The notes under the pieces: model-generated | The model's database searches: none | Seen by the model: the letters and a program-made list of their open reading frames with translations, nothing else | Told to the model about the DNA's origin: nothing | Shown here: piece by piece, positions 1 to 11,260 of the stretch | Numbering within the stretch: the stretch's first letter is position 1 | Layout: the number at the start of each line of letters is the position of its first letter | Position numbers and translations under genes: made by a program | From: Ovis canadensis | Lineage: Eukaryota; Chordata; Mammalia; Artiodactyla; Bovidae | Length of the DNA: 64,000 bases | Reading direction: 5' to 3' | Assembly (NCBI RefSeq): GCF_042477335.2 | Contig: NC_091247.1 | Location: 3,618,501-3,682,500, forward strand

Positions 1-246
1 TGGCGGTGATCAGGACACGGGGCGGGGGGCAGACCCAGGCAGAGCCGAATGGTGCAGGCGAAGGTGCCCCTCCTGCACTTCAGCACCCAAGGCTGCTTCT
101 AAAACTCCCCCACCCCTACCCCGGTCATGCCCGGCTCGCAGCAGCCTGCAGCCCCACTGGAGACTGCTGTTTCAGCAACTGCAGGTGAGGGCTCGAAGGG
201 CAGGCTGCTCCTTGAGAACCCCGTCCCCACCTTGACTCCCCTGCAC

Positions 247-465
247 AGGGCTTCCTAGATGACGCTAGTGGCAAAGAACCCACCTGCCAATGCAGGAGAC
301 GTTAAGAGATGCGGGTTTGATTCCTGGGTTAGGAAGATGCCCTAGAGAAGGAAATGGCAACCCACTCCAGTATTCTTGCCTGGAGAATCCCATGGACAGA
401 GGAGCCTGGCGGGCTACAGTCTATGGGGTCGCAGAGTCAGACACGACTGAAGCAACTTAGCACAC
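247..465 (+). repeat. Bov-tA/BOV-A2 SINE
   Basis: The copy has a tRNA-like head (GGCTTCC...GGTTTGATTCCTGG) and the typical ruminant body (GGAATGGCAACCCACTCCAG-like, then CCATGGACAGAGGAGCCTGG), ending near ACACGACTGAAGCAACTTAG. It lies in a KCNT1 intron, antisense to the gene. Confidence 0.93.
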
Positions 466-2937
466 GGAGGCCTGGCAGGCTTTTCCTCTACCGGAGGGGC
501 CTGGCTTTGCCCCTCAGCCCCCCTGGAGCCCAGGGCTGCGGATCCACTTCTGCTCAGCTGAAGGGGAGGGGCAGAGGGGGCGCTGCTCCTGCAGAGACCC
601 CAACTCTGAGCCCCACCTGCCCCTCCCTGCAGCCAGCCTGGGGGCCACAGCTGCCAACGGTGGCCCCTGCAGGGCAGGGCGGTGGTCGATCCGCAGGTCT
701 CCCCCAGGCTCCCCACAGGGCGGGCCTGCCTCTCCCACGCTTTGGCTTGTGTGAAACAATAGGGTGTTGCTCAACCTCACAGGGGCGGTCAGGCTATTGT
801 TGGAGGAGCTTAGGGAAACACAGGACCGGCCCTTCCGGGCAGTGCTCTGACCCCTTGAGGCCCGGCCTCCTCACCTCCTTGCAGGAGGCCGGCACCCGCC
901 TGGGAGAGGTGCACACCCCCTGCCCGTCCCCCACTAGATGCCCGGCCAGGCCAGGTCCTGGCTGGACAGGCAGCTGGCGACGGCACGCAGGCCAGGAGCC
1001 CTCCAGGCCACCCCAGCTCGGCTGCGGTTCTGCCCACCCCAGCCCTTTGAGGATTCTGCCGCTTGTTGGAGATGAGCCTGCAGTGTGACAGCCCTGCTTC
1101 CTGCACTGCAGGGCATAGATGGGCCCCTGCCCGCTACAGGGCATCTCCCCGAGCTGGGGGAGGGCGCTGGTGCCTTGAGTCCATGTTACAGACCAGGACA
1201 GGGAGGAACGCGGCCAGTGGCCAAAGCCCCATCTGAAAAGCGCTTCTCCAATCTCCGTACTGTTTCCTTTTCCAGGCCAGGCTGTCGTTAGCCCTCTGAG
1301 GAGGAGGGACAGGGGCGGGGGTGGGAGGGCTGGGAAGGCTCGCCACCTGGCCAGGCCTGCAGGCCCTGAGCCGCGCAGGAGGCCCTTAGACCCCCAAGTC
1401 CGGCCCCCAGGATCAGGCACCCCAGGTGCTCGGGAGGGGCCGCTGCAGGTGGGGAGGGGCCCTGGAGATGCCCCTTGGCCCCTGGGATGAAGGTGCAGTG
1501 AGCTGTCCCGGGACAGGACAGGGAGCCCCAAGCCCCAGGCCTTGGAGGGTCCAGGTGCCCTTCTGCCCAGAGCCCTGCTCCCCAGGAGCCCCGAGATCTG
1601 GCTTAGAGGCCGTGAAGAGGGTCTCCTGGGAACCTGGCTGCCCCTGGAAGGCGCGCCAGTCCTGGCTCTGCTCACCTCCTTGGTTGCCCCTCCCCACCAG
1701 GAGAGGCTGGGGGCCGCGGGGGTGCGGCTCTTTCGCCCACGTGGGCCGAGCCCCTCCTCCCCGCCAAGGCCGCAGCGTGTAAGGCTCTGGTGACTCACGG
1801 CTGTGGCTTTATTTCCCTGGAGAACAGGAAGCCCACAGTCCTGCCCACCCACTCACAGCCTGCCAGGAGTCGGGCAGCAGCACCCCCGCTCAGCCCGCAG
1901 AGGCTGCCCCGGGCCGAGTGAGCGGGGCCTGGAGAGGAGCCAGGCAGCAGAAGACCCAGGGGCACGCAGCGGGGGTGGCAGGGAGCCCCGCCTCGTGGTG
2001 CCGAGAGGGCACGGCTCACCTCCCCAGACCCACGACGCAGCCCCCTCTCCCCGGCAGTGCTGACTCACCTGCAGCCTTCACCCTCCTCCTGCAGCCCCAG
2101 GAGCCTGTCCTAGGCCCACCGTGTGCCCCAGGGGGCTGTTCCTGGGGCACATGGATGCCCGCCTGAGCCCCCCAGCACCCGCTGAGTGCACCTGGCCCAG
2201 CTGGACAGACAGGCTGGCCTTCTTGGCCTCCCTCCTCCCCCGCCCAGGACCCACCTTACCACCTCTCCACACACCTGCAGGGCCCCCGCAGGTCAGGTCC
2301 TCCACTCTGGGACCAGTGATGGGGGTGGGGGCCACGGGCACTGAGGAGGAGAAGGAGCTGAGGGAGGGGAGGGGTCTCCACACACGTGGTCTTCAAGATG
2401 GGGGCTCAGGCGATCTCAGGACCCCCCACGAACCCCAAGCTGGTTTCCAGCACTGCCTGCCTCCATGAGACCTGTGAGCACGAGGGGTTCATGAGAGGCA
2501 AGACCCGTGGCTGCCTTTGGGCAAAGGTTTGAGAGAAACTCCTTGGGGAGGGGGCTCCCTGAGCTGCCTGCTCAGAGGACTGGCCCTTTCCAGTCCCCCC
2601 ACTGACTCACGCCCCTTCCTCTCAAGTCTGATACTCGGTGAGGACAGCACCATGCCTCAAAGACCCCCCTCCAGCCCCCACGAGGAACAGGGGCAGAATC
2701 ACCTTGTGCAAACCAGCAGCCCCTGCCCCTCCTGTGGCCCCCTGGCTGTTCCAAGGGCCGGCCAACTGCACCAGGCCCTGTGCTCCTCTGTGGGTGGGAA
2801 AGGGGCCCTTCCCCCAACAGCCTGGCAGAGGCCATGCTCCCGCTCTTTCTTGGTGACACCCCCCAGGGCCAGCCAGCCCTGCAGACACGAGTGCAAGGTC
2901 TCCATGCCGACCACAGGGGTCTTTCCTCTGCAGGATT

Positions 2938-2992
2938 CACAACACACACACACACGTGTGTATATATGTGCACACACAACGGGTCTCCAAAC
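2938..2992. repeat. CA/TG alternating microsatellite
   Basis: An impure run of alternating CA and TG dinucleotides with a central TATATA step lies inside a KCNT1 intron. It is short and interrupted. Confidence 0.7.
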
Positions 2993-3114
2993 ACCATATG
3001 CACACAAGCAGGAGGTCCCTGGGCCCAGTGCACAGGAGGCTTTTACCCTGAAAACAAGGCCAAGGAGAACGGAGACTGGGGTTTTGCCAGGAGTCAGGGG
3101 GTGGGGCTGCTCAT

Positions 3115-3232
3115 GGGGACCAGGTTCCCCCTGGGGTGATGGAATGCTCTGGAAGTACATAGCGGTGATAATGTAGTTACCAAACTTCACTCTATACTGT
3201 AGGTTTTGTGTATTTTATCATGATTAAAAAAC
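3115..3232 (+). repeat. Probable old L1 (L1M-type) 3' remnant
   Basis: The stretch GGTGATGGAATGCTCTGGAA, followed by the TATTTTATCATGATTAAAAA tail, resembles the diverged sense-strand 3' end of ancient mammalian L1 elements. This is by memory of the family pattern only; subfamily is not assigned. Confidence 0.45.
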
Positions 3233-4759
3233 CCCAAGTCGTAGGGTCCAGAACACAGTGGGGGTTTCAGTGCCAGCCTCCCAGGTCCCAGGGGACGGGG
3301 ACAGTTTCCTCCAGGCAGACACAAGCCACCCTCGGCTGAAGGTGAGGACCTGCCATCCACTCCTGAAATCCAAGGGATGCGTCACTGCAATTACGTCAGC
3401 TGCAGTCACTGGCATTTCTGGAGCATTCGGAGGCCCCAGGCCCACTCAGGAGATGGATGCTGTTTCCTGCCCAACATGGAAAGAACCTCCGGGGCTGCTG
3501 TTTTAGAGAAATAACAGTCCCAGTGGAGCAGGCAGGGAGGGGCTGGTGCTGACTCAGGAAGGTGCTGAGCTTGCTTTCAGCTTAGGGAAGCCCCCAGCCC
3601 TGCCCTCCTCCGCCTCTGCCCACGCAGGAGCTAAGTGAACTCTTCACCTGGGCATGTGTTCCCTGGTGGATTTACCTATTACCTCTGCACTCAGTCTGAC
3701 AAGACAAAACTACATGGCCTTAAGAAGCCCCTCCGCTAGGCTCACATCCACTGGTCTAAGTGGGTGAAGTCCTTGGGTTCCAGCTCTCCTCCTGATTCTA
3801 CCCAGGGAACGCAAGCGAACGCCATCTGAGGTCTGGAAGGGTGTTCTGCTGCCAGCAGGCAGAGCAGACTTCAAACTCATTTTCCACAAGCCTCATGCAT
3901 AGTCCTTATGTCCTGGCCTCATTCACAAGCCTGATTTCTCTCCCAGCTGCAGTTTCAGCAGTGGATTATTCTGAAAGCCCCATCTCTGTCCTGACGATTT
4001 TCAACCTCATGGACTTTGTGAGCTAACTCGAATCACTGCACCGCGAGGGGAACACTGCAGATTCACAAGCCCGGTTCAGGGCTGGGTGGGGAAGGAGACC
4101 CACAGATACCAGCCACCGCCCCCAACACACTACAACGGAAGCAGTTCCGTCCAAAGTCCCTCAGGCTCCAGGGTGAGTCCCTGTAGGCATAGAAGCACCT
4201 CCCTTGAGGCTGACAGAGCTAAAGTGCTGGGTGTTTACTGAGACAGCTATTTGGGGAAAAGGCAGAGAAAAGCAACATTTCTCCCAGCTTCCTGCCAGCC
4301 CCCTCAGCACATGAATTATTTCCAAGGGCTCATTTTGCTGGTCCTTTGCCGGAAGACTCGTTTATTTTGCTTTTTGCTACCTCCCCCCAACCCCGCCCCA
4401 GGATAATCTGAGGCTAGGGTATGTTGTCAAACTCGGTAAGTGACCACGACACGAGCTTGAAGGACATATCCCCCGATTAATAATAAATGACCAGAGCCAG
4501 CGTCTGGAGGACGCCAGTCTTCAGCCAGCCCGCGGGGCTGCAACACGGAGCGCTTCCGGCCCTGGCTTGTGCCCAAAGTCAGCAGAGCTGCTAGCGGGGC
4601 TGGGGGCCTGTGGGCAGACCCGAGGAGGGCAGCCTGAGAATCGGTCTCTGGGGCGACTGCCCAGCACAGAGCATCCCGTCCCACCTTCCAGGACCCTCCC
4701 TGGAAGATGCTTCCCACCTACCCCATCCCCTCAACCCAAACTTCTCCGGTCCGGGAAGC

Positions 4760-5200
4760 CCGGGAAAGTTGAAGGGCGCGGGTCGCTGGCGCACCCGCGG
4801 CCTTCAGCACCGTGGACAGCTCCTTGCGCCGACCCTACCCCCCGCCCGCCCTACCTGTCGTCGTTCTGGAAGGACTGGTCGCCTAGCAGCAGGTCCCGGA
4901 AGCGGTACCGCGGCGGCAAGGGCAGCACCTCCGAGTCCAGGTCGCTCATCTTGAGGCCGGCGGTGTCCAGGCGCGCGCCGTCCCCGCGGCCGCCGTCCTC
5001 GGCGCCGGGCTGCCTGCGGGCACACGCCAGCGCCCCCTCAGCCCGCGCCCGCGCCCTCCCGCGCCCAGCGCCCCCGGCCCTCCTGGCCCACACGGCCCCG
5101 CCTCCCCCGGCCCGCCCTGCCCGCGCAGCTCCCCCCATCCCCACGCGCCTGGCCGCGCAGCGCAGCCCGAGCCACTGCACCCCCCGCCCCTGTAGGGCTG
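4760..5200 (-). promoter_or_regulatory. KCNT1: CpG-rich block around the KCNT1 MSDLD exon, possible Slack-A promoter
   Basis: This interval is strongly GC-rich with many CpG dinucleotides, in contrast to its flanks, and spans the exon containing the internal start MSDLD. In rodents the short Slack-A form starts at this methionine and is reported to use its own promoter, so this CpG block could serve that role. This is inference: no TATA box or transcription start is visible. Confidence 0.4.
4855..5013 (-). CDS. KCNT1: KCNT1 coding exon 2 (Slack-A N-terminal exon)
   Basis: KCNT1 (Slack, KNa1.1) is a sodium-activated potassium channel subunit of the neuronal plasma membrane. On the minus strand a CCCGCAG acceptor precedes this exon, which encodes [20 protein letters not shown], then [20 protein letters not shown] and a tail ending QSFQNDDR before a GTAGG donor. 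The portion from MSDLDSEV onward is, from memory, almost identical to the known Slack-A/isoform-2 N-terminus of human and rat. Exon 1 at 16,120 ends with AG and this exon begins with G, so the phase fits an arginine across the junction. The internal methionine (codon beginning at 4,951) can serve as the start of the shorter form. Membrane segments, pore and RCK domains lie on exons beyond the left edge. Confidence 0.93.
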
Positions 5201-7861
5201 TGAAGCCCACTGCAAAGCACCTCCAGGGTGTGGGGGAGGTTCGCCACTGCCCACATCAGGGGCGGGCACTCACCCCACCCCTGGCTTCCCACCAGGGCCA
5301 CGGAAGCCCTCCCAGCAACCCCCACATAGACTGCCTACTCAGCCTTCCTCAGGATCCAGAACACTCATCTCCCCTACTTCCAGACCCTCAGGCTGCTGGG
5401 CTCCGGCCGGGGGTGGGGGTGTGTGTGACAAGGAGGCTTTAGAAAAGGCCCTTGTCTGCGGCCTCCATGGGGCCAAGCGGCTCAGATGGGATCAGAACCT
5501 GGGAGGTGGCGGCAGTGGGGACCGCAGGATCCCTCTGGGCCCCCAGCTGCCCTTTGCCCAGTATCGCCAGGACTCTGTGGCCAGAAGCCCCTGTCCCCAC
5601 CTGGCAGGACAGAGCAGAGGAATGGGATCAGACCAGGTAAACTGGGAGGGCCCTCGGTGGTCTGCAGCCTTCTGGGGCCCAAACATTTGTCTCCTGGGGC
5701 ACCTACCCCTTCCCACCCCCACCCCACATCCAGGTGAGTTTTGGCTGCGGTCACCCTCAAGCACCAAGGCTCCCAGTTCCCAGCCTCCTGGGGCGACAGC
5801 CTCATCAGGACCTCTCTGCCCACCACACAGAGGCTTGCTTGCCAGCCCCCGCGCCCCGTCATCACCCAGTGGGTGCTGGACACAACAGCGCAGCTGCATA
5901 GCATTAACTGAGTGCCCTGGGGAGCCTTACCTCCATGGTGCAGGCAGGCAGGGGAGGCGCAGCCACCAGTGCAGGTGGGAGGCTAGGGCAGACCCCCAGC
6001 TCCTGCCAGGTGAGCCCAGCCCCAGGCCACCCTTGGTGGTGCCCTCAGCGCCCTCGCAGGGAGGTGGAATTCTCTCCCTGCAGCCTCCACCGGCTGAGGT
6101 GAGCCCTCACTCTGCTCTTCTAAGAGCCGAGACCCCCTGGGTGGGGGGGCAGTATATCAGCTGGGACCCTTCGGTGGTGGACCCATGAATGGGCCTCTTG
6201 GGGCCTTCAGAGGCACTCCCGCGATGGCAGAGCAGCTGGAGGGCATGGGGTGGGGGGGTTCTCTGCCCTGTGAGGCCTGTCCCTGCCAAGGGGCAGGAGA
6301 TGGAGGGAGGAGCCTGGCTCTGCTCCTGGGCAGGTGCAGGGCTCTGCTGACCACATTCATTCCCAAACTGAAAACTCATAGACAAGCTGTGCGAGAGGCT
6401 GGGAGGCCAGGACACTCACCTGGAGCACGAGTTCCACGCTGCGGGGGAGCGGGGGTGGGGGGGCGGCAGGCACTGTGGTCCCCTCCTCTCCCTCCTCAAG
6501 GCCGGAAGGGCAGGCGCATTCCCTGGGCCCCCACTGAACACCTAGCCCACGCGTCCCAACGCCTGGACAAGTGGCAGGCAGGCGTCAGCCCCTCATCCCA
6601 CAGCTTTGGGAGCTGCTCAAGGGCCGTCCCAGGCCCAGGCTGCGAGTGGCCTTGTGGGCCCAACATGCCTGTGCGCTGTTCTCTGGGTCACGGGGTCAAC
6701 CCCGAGGATCTGGCAGTGTTTGTAAAACAACATTTTCCTAATCGCATCAGCGTGGCTGCATGTTTTTCCTTAGTCATAAGCTGGGGCCGTGGGGAGGCGC
6801 AGGCAGGCGGGGGAGAAACGTGGCGGGAGGTTGGGGTTGTGTTTTCTTGCTTTTGCCCCTTTCTTGCCGACCGCCTCTTTCGACGGCAGAACACCAGAGC
6901 TCCCCGGGCATGGCTGCCTTTGACCCCTTCTCCACTTTGACCTGTTTTGGGTTTTCTCTCGTGTCCTGGCCTTGAGACCTGGACACAGCAGGGTCTCTGC
7001 TTCAGGAGAACATGGTGAGGTGGAGGGTGGGGGGAAATTGTGCCAGGAGTCAGAAGGCCAGGTTGCCGCCCCACCGTGTGGTCTCCGGAGGTGACCGGGA
7101 ATGTGGCCCCTCCTCCCTCGTGGTGCAACCAGGACATAGGAGTCTGGAGGGAGCACGCACTGGGAAGCAGACGCCCCGCAGGCCTCGTGGTGTCCTGCCT
7201 TGTTGCCCCAGCGGAGCCGAAAGCCCACACGAACCTGAGTGATTGTTGTGCTGGCCAATGGCCAGGCCCCGGGGCTCCTGGAACGGTGCCCCTTGTAGGA
7301 GGGACATGGCCAGGCAGCTGCTCCCCGTGTCCAGGGGCCTGCTCAAGGCCTGTCTCTTGGCCCAAAGGCTTGTGTCACTGAGAGCTTCTGGGCATGTGGG
7401 ACTTGGGGGTCCTGTCCCCGCCCATGCCTGCCCACTCCCCACAGCTGGGATAGTCCAGGTGGGGAAAGAGCGGTCCCCCTGTGCCTCCTCGTCATCCCCT
7501 TCCTCTCCTCCTCGTGGAGTGACCAAGGGGCGGAGGACCCAGGGAGGAAGTCTAGGATCCCCAAACCACACCCAGTATCTTTTCTATCTGATGGCCACAC
7601 GGAAGAACGCAGGGCTTCCGTGGCCTAAAGAAAGCATCCATCTCCCTGGCCCTCAACTGCCCTCAGGACAAGACACGGAACTTCATCGCAGGACTCACTG
7701 CCCCCCGCCCCCCGGAGCCAGGACAGAGCACCCTCCTCCCAGACAAGGCCTTGGGGGACTCTCAAGTCCCCTCGACATGAACCTACCAGGCCCAGGAAGC
7801 TGCCCAGGGTCCTGATGACTGAGCAGCGCTCAGTCCTGCCCCTTTAGTCCATGGTGAGTGG

Positions 7862-7995
7862 CCCCAGGGAGGTCACCTGACCCCTCTGAGCCTCAGTTTC
7901 TTCTTTCATAAACAAATATTCTGAAGCCTCTACCGTTATGAAGCGATGGTTGAGATGGAATGAGACAGCAAGTTTGAGGTGGTCAGTGTGTGTAA
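7862..7995 (+). repeat. MIR SINE
   Basis: The core GGTCACCTGACCCCTCTGAG, followed by CCTCAGTTTCTTCTTTCATA and a degraded GAGATGGAATGAG segment, matches the conserved middle of the ancient MIR family. Plus orientation. Confidence 0.75.
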
Positions 7996-8190
7996 TCCAT
8001 TTCAGGTTTTAATTTGGGGCTGCTGAGCCAGTTGTTTGGCCAAGTTCCAGTGGACAAAGGCCCTGACCCCAAGCATCAGGTTCCTGGAACGGCCAGCTCC
8101 CCGTCTGCATCTCCGCAGTTCACCAGGAGGCCCCTTTGGGGGCCTTTTGGGATGCTGACCAGGGAGGCCAAGGCGATAGGAAGCCCACTC

Positions 8191-8248
8191 CCAGCACACA
8201 CACAGCAGGAAGTCACCTCCCAGCACACACACAGCAGGAAGTCACCTC
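8191..8248. repeat. 29-bp perfect tandem duplication
   Basis: Two head-to-tail copies of a 29-bp unit (starting CCAGCACACACACAGCAGGA) occupy 8,191-8,219 and 8,220-8,248 without a mismatch. The purity suggests a recent or polymorphic duplication in KCNT1 intron 1. Confidence 0.9.
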
Positions 8249-8509
8249 CCAGTTTGGGGCACATGAGTTTGGGCACCCTGACCCTCTGGCCGCAGGGGAC
8301 AGACAGCCTGGGCCACAGCACTGCACGCACGCCGCGTGCCAGGCACTGTGACTGCACTGCCTAGCGAGGAGTCCTCGGAATCCCGCCTGCAGCCAGGACT
8401 TCCCGTCTCTCGCTGAGGACATCTGGCTCACACAGCCTAGGAAGAGGCCCAGGAGGCGGGGGTGGGGAGGCCAGGCGCCCCTGAGGCAGAGCCCTGCTGT
8501 TTACCACCA

Positions 8510-8731
8510 GGGCTTTGCAGGTGATACTAGTGGTAAAGAACCCGCCCGCCAATGCAGGAGATACAGGAGACGCAGGTTTGATCCCCAGGCTGGGAAGATC
8601 CCTTGGAGTAGGGTGTGGCACCCCACTCCAGTATTCTTGCCTGGAGAATCCCATGCACAGAGGAGCCTGGAGGGCTACAGTCCATGGGGTCACAAAGAGT
8701 CAGACACAGCTGAAGTGGCTTGGCACGCACA
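8510..8731 (+). repeat. Bov-tA/BOV-A2 SINE
   Basis: A complete-looking SINE with a tRNA-like head (CTAGTGGTAAAGAACCC), the GGAGTAGG...CCCACTCCAG body and a tail ending GACACAGCTGAAGTGGCTTG. Confidence 0.93.
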
Positions 8732-10029
8732 CGCTACCCACAGGTGGCCAAGGGTCATCCCTCTGAGGGGCAGGACTTCCACTTCTCTCCCCTCCCAAAT
8801 CCTGCCCCCTGCCCCCAGCCCAGTGGTCAAGGAGTTAAGCATGACTGAGGAGGGTAAAGCGGTCAGAAACCTCCTTCTCCCACCAAAGGCACCAGGCCCT
8901 GGTGGTTGCCTAAGTTTGACACCGCCAAACCATGCCAAAGCACAGAAAGAAACAGAAGTGACTTTGTTCATTTTCCTAAGCGGACCTAATCCCATCACCA
9001 AAGTCAGGTGCAGACACCACCAGGGTATTGATACATACGAGGGGACCTCCCTGAAGGCTCTAAGTGCAAAAATCCTAAGTAAACTGTCAGTAAGCGGAAT
9101 CCAGGAGTGCACTACACACCACCACACCACCAGCATCCAGGAGGATTTACCTGAGTGTGATGTACTTCACAACGCCAAGGAATTAAAGGAGAAAATCTAT
9201 ATGATTTTGTGAGCAAATATAGATCTGTTAAGGATCTGTTAAGACCCCAAATCCGTTAGTAAAATTAGATATAGAGGGAAATGTTCTTAATTTGATTAGC
9301 AAAACCAACAGTGGAATCCTGGGGGCATTCCTGCTCCGGGGGGACCCCAAGTCTGTCCGCTGCAACAGTCCCAATGGGTCTCCTGGGTGCCCACCGAGAT
9401 GAAGGGAGGTGTGGGAGGAGGGAGATGGGGGCTCTTTCTGTTGTCAGCAGCAGCATCCCCATTTGGCTCAAAACCCCAAAAGTCACCTGAAACCTATCAG
9501 AACAAATGAGAGCTTCTAATGAGGCCGCCAAACCAGAGAGCACCGAATGTATGAAGCGAGGGCAGGAGCAACGAGGTGGCCGCAGCATCACGAGAGGGAG
9601 CTCCTGCCCCATTCTCCCTGAGCCTACAGGGTCGCTCGGGGAGGCCACCCACCGTTCCCCGGCACCGTCTAACGGCAGGAGGAGCTCGCGCTCCCAGCCC
9701 TCGACAGTCCCTTCCCCAGACGAGGGGGCAAAGTCAATCAGCACACAGCCATTTCGAGTCTGACAAACCATTTCCAAGATTTACACTGAAGACTAAATAT
9801 GCAAGACCGGCCAGGACAGGTGTGAGAGAAAAACAGAGAAGGGGTGGGCCTTGCCAGCTATCAGGGCTAATTTATAGCCTCAGCAGAGGGACTGGCTCAA
9901 GCTTGGCACGAGAGAGGACACAGAGGTGGGGAATTCAGGATGAGAGGCAGGCGATCTTGGGAGGGAAGCGGCAACTTGGGCCTGGGGTTGGAACGAGGGC
10001 CACTTGTGGGATGCTCGCAGCATTCTGGG

Positions 10030-10095
10030 TGGTGGGGTCGGCATCCCCTCATTTTGCTGATGGGAAAACGGAGACGCAGAGAAGTGAAGGAACTC
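10030..10095 (-). repeat. MIR fragment
   Basis: CATTTTGCTGATGGGAAAAC followed by GGAGACGCAGAGAAGTGAAG is the complement of the conserved MIR 3' core. It is short and diverged. Confidence 0.5.
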
Positions 10096-11099
10096 AGCTA
10101 TCCAGGCGGGCCCAGCCCCGGAGCCCAGAGACCCTCAGGGGCGATGCCATCCGGCCAGCCATCAGCTAAAAGAAAAAACCCACTTTTCAGCCCCAAACCG
10201 AGGAGGCCGGAAGAGGACACAGAGCAGAGATGTCTGCGGCGGAGAAGGCCTATCGTTTAGCTGAACAGGCACACAAATGCTTCCACGTGGGAACAAGACC
10301 CTGCCGTTTAAAGAACGGATGACAGGGAAGAGCAGCGACAGAGATCAGGTCAGCGCACGGGTGCCCGGAAGTCACCCAGGAGACAGATGGGCAAGAGGAG
10401 GCCAAGGACGGGGAGCCGGCCACTCAGGAGGGGCACAGGAGTCCAGCGCCACATGCGTGATGGGCTTCCTGCCCCCCTGGTCACCAGGAGACAGACCAGC
10501 GAGCATCGTAACAGGGCCGGGGGCCTCTCCAACTCCAAGCCTCCGCCCGGGACCTTCACCCACACTGGGGACACTGGGCCCCCACCCGCCTCACGACGAC
10601 ACTGTGGGCAGCCCGGACGATTGCGACGGAGGACATACCGCCCTGTGAACACAATCCACTCCAAGAGAACCCCAGGGAGACAGGCTTTCTCTGCAGGCCT
10701 GGCTCACACCAGGTGTGTAAGCCGTCCTTACCACATGCGGACAGTTCCAGGGAGCTGGGGCGGGGGTGGGGATTCAGGCCCACGCCTCATCCTTGGTGCT
10801 GCACCAGGAGACACACTGAGCGGGACGCAAGTTATTGGACATGAGAAGAACTGGGGGCCACCTGCCTCCCCTACATGTCACTGGGCGGGAGCTGCAGCCC
10901 CGGGTGGGTCTCTGGGGAGGAGGGGCATACGACCTCCTGGGACAATGTCCCTCCCAGCCAGGCTCCTCTAGGCAGGAGTCCAGACGGCTTGGAATGCTCA
11001 AGTCGACCCAGTGACTGACGGATGCCCCACTGGCTCGAGGATGTGGTCCTTCTTCTAAGATGCATCCTTCAACACTGGCGAGCCATGACCAACAGAGGG

Positions 11100-11260
11100 G
11101 GCGGATGTGTGCCTGTGCACAGGTGTGCATGGACCGGTGTGCGCACGCAGATGTGCAGGTGAACACACAATGTGCACACGCACACACAAGTGTGTGTACC
11201 CACACGCGTCCACACGGACACACACAGGTGTGTGTACCCACACGCGTTCACACTGCCCAG
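11100..11260. repeat. Alternating GTG/CAC minisatellite with 38-bp period
   Basis: The tract alternates purine and pyrimidine (TGTGTGTACCCACACGCG and similar). TGTGTGTACCCACACGCG recurs at 11,191 and 11,229, giving a 38-bp tandem period, with less regular TGTGC/CACAC steps from 11,100. It lies in KCNT1 intron 1. Confidence 0.8.

Larger units (their letters stand above)
1..4854 (-). other. KCNT1: KCNT1 intron downstream of the MSDLD exon (partial)
   Basis: No coding exon is recognised here. The next KCNT1 exon, which in known orthologues begins VQVEFYVNEN, is not present, so this stretch is the 5' part of a long intron that runs off the left edge. It is GC-rich to about 3 kb and then more mixed. 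It holds a Bov-tA SINE (247-465), a short CA/TG-rich patch (2,940-2,990) and a probable old L1 3' remnant near 3,115-3,230. Long open frames, such as a 352-codon minus-strand frame at 794-1,852, are GC-driven and resemble nothing known to me. Confidence 0.7.

Noticed and set aside
794-1852. A 352-codon open frame on the minus strand
   Set aside because: GC-rich DNA yields few stop codons; the frame has no recognisable domain or splice context and lies in a KCNT1 intron.
4567-5442. A 291-codon plus-strand open frame
   Set aside because: It is the antisense shadow of the KCNT1 exon in its CpG-rich block.
8515-8766. Protein-like frames with LAGDTGDAG or AWRATVHGVTKSQT motifs, also near 49,700, 54,930 and 33,026
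   Set aside because: These peptides are the well-known translations of Bov-tA/BOV-A2 SINEs, not genes.
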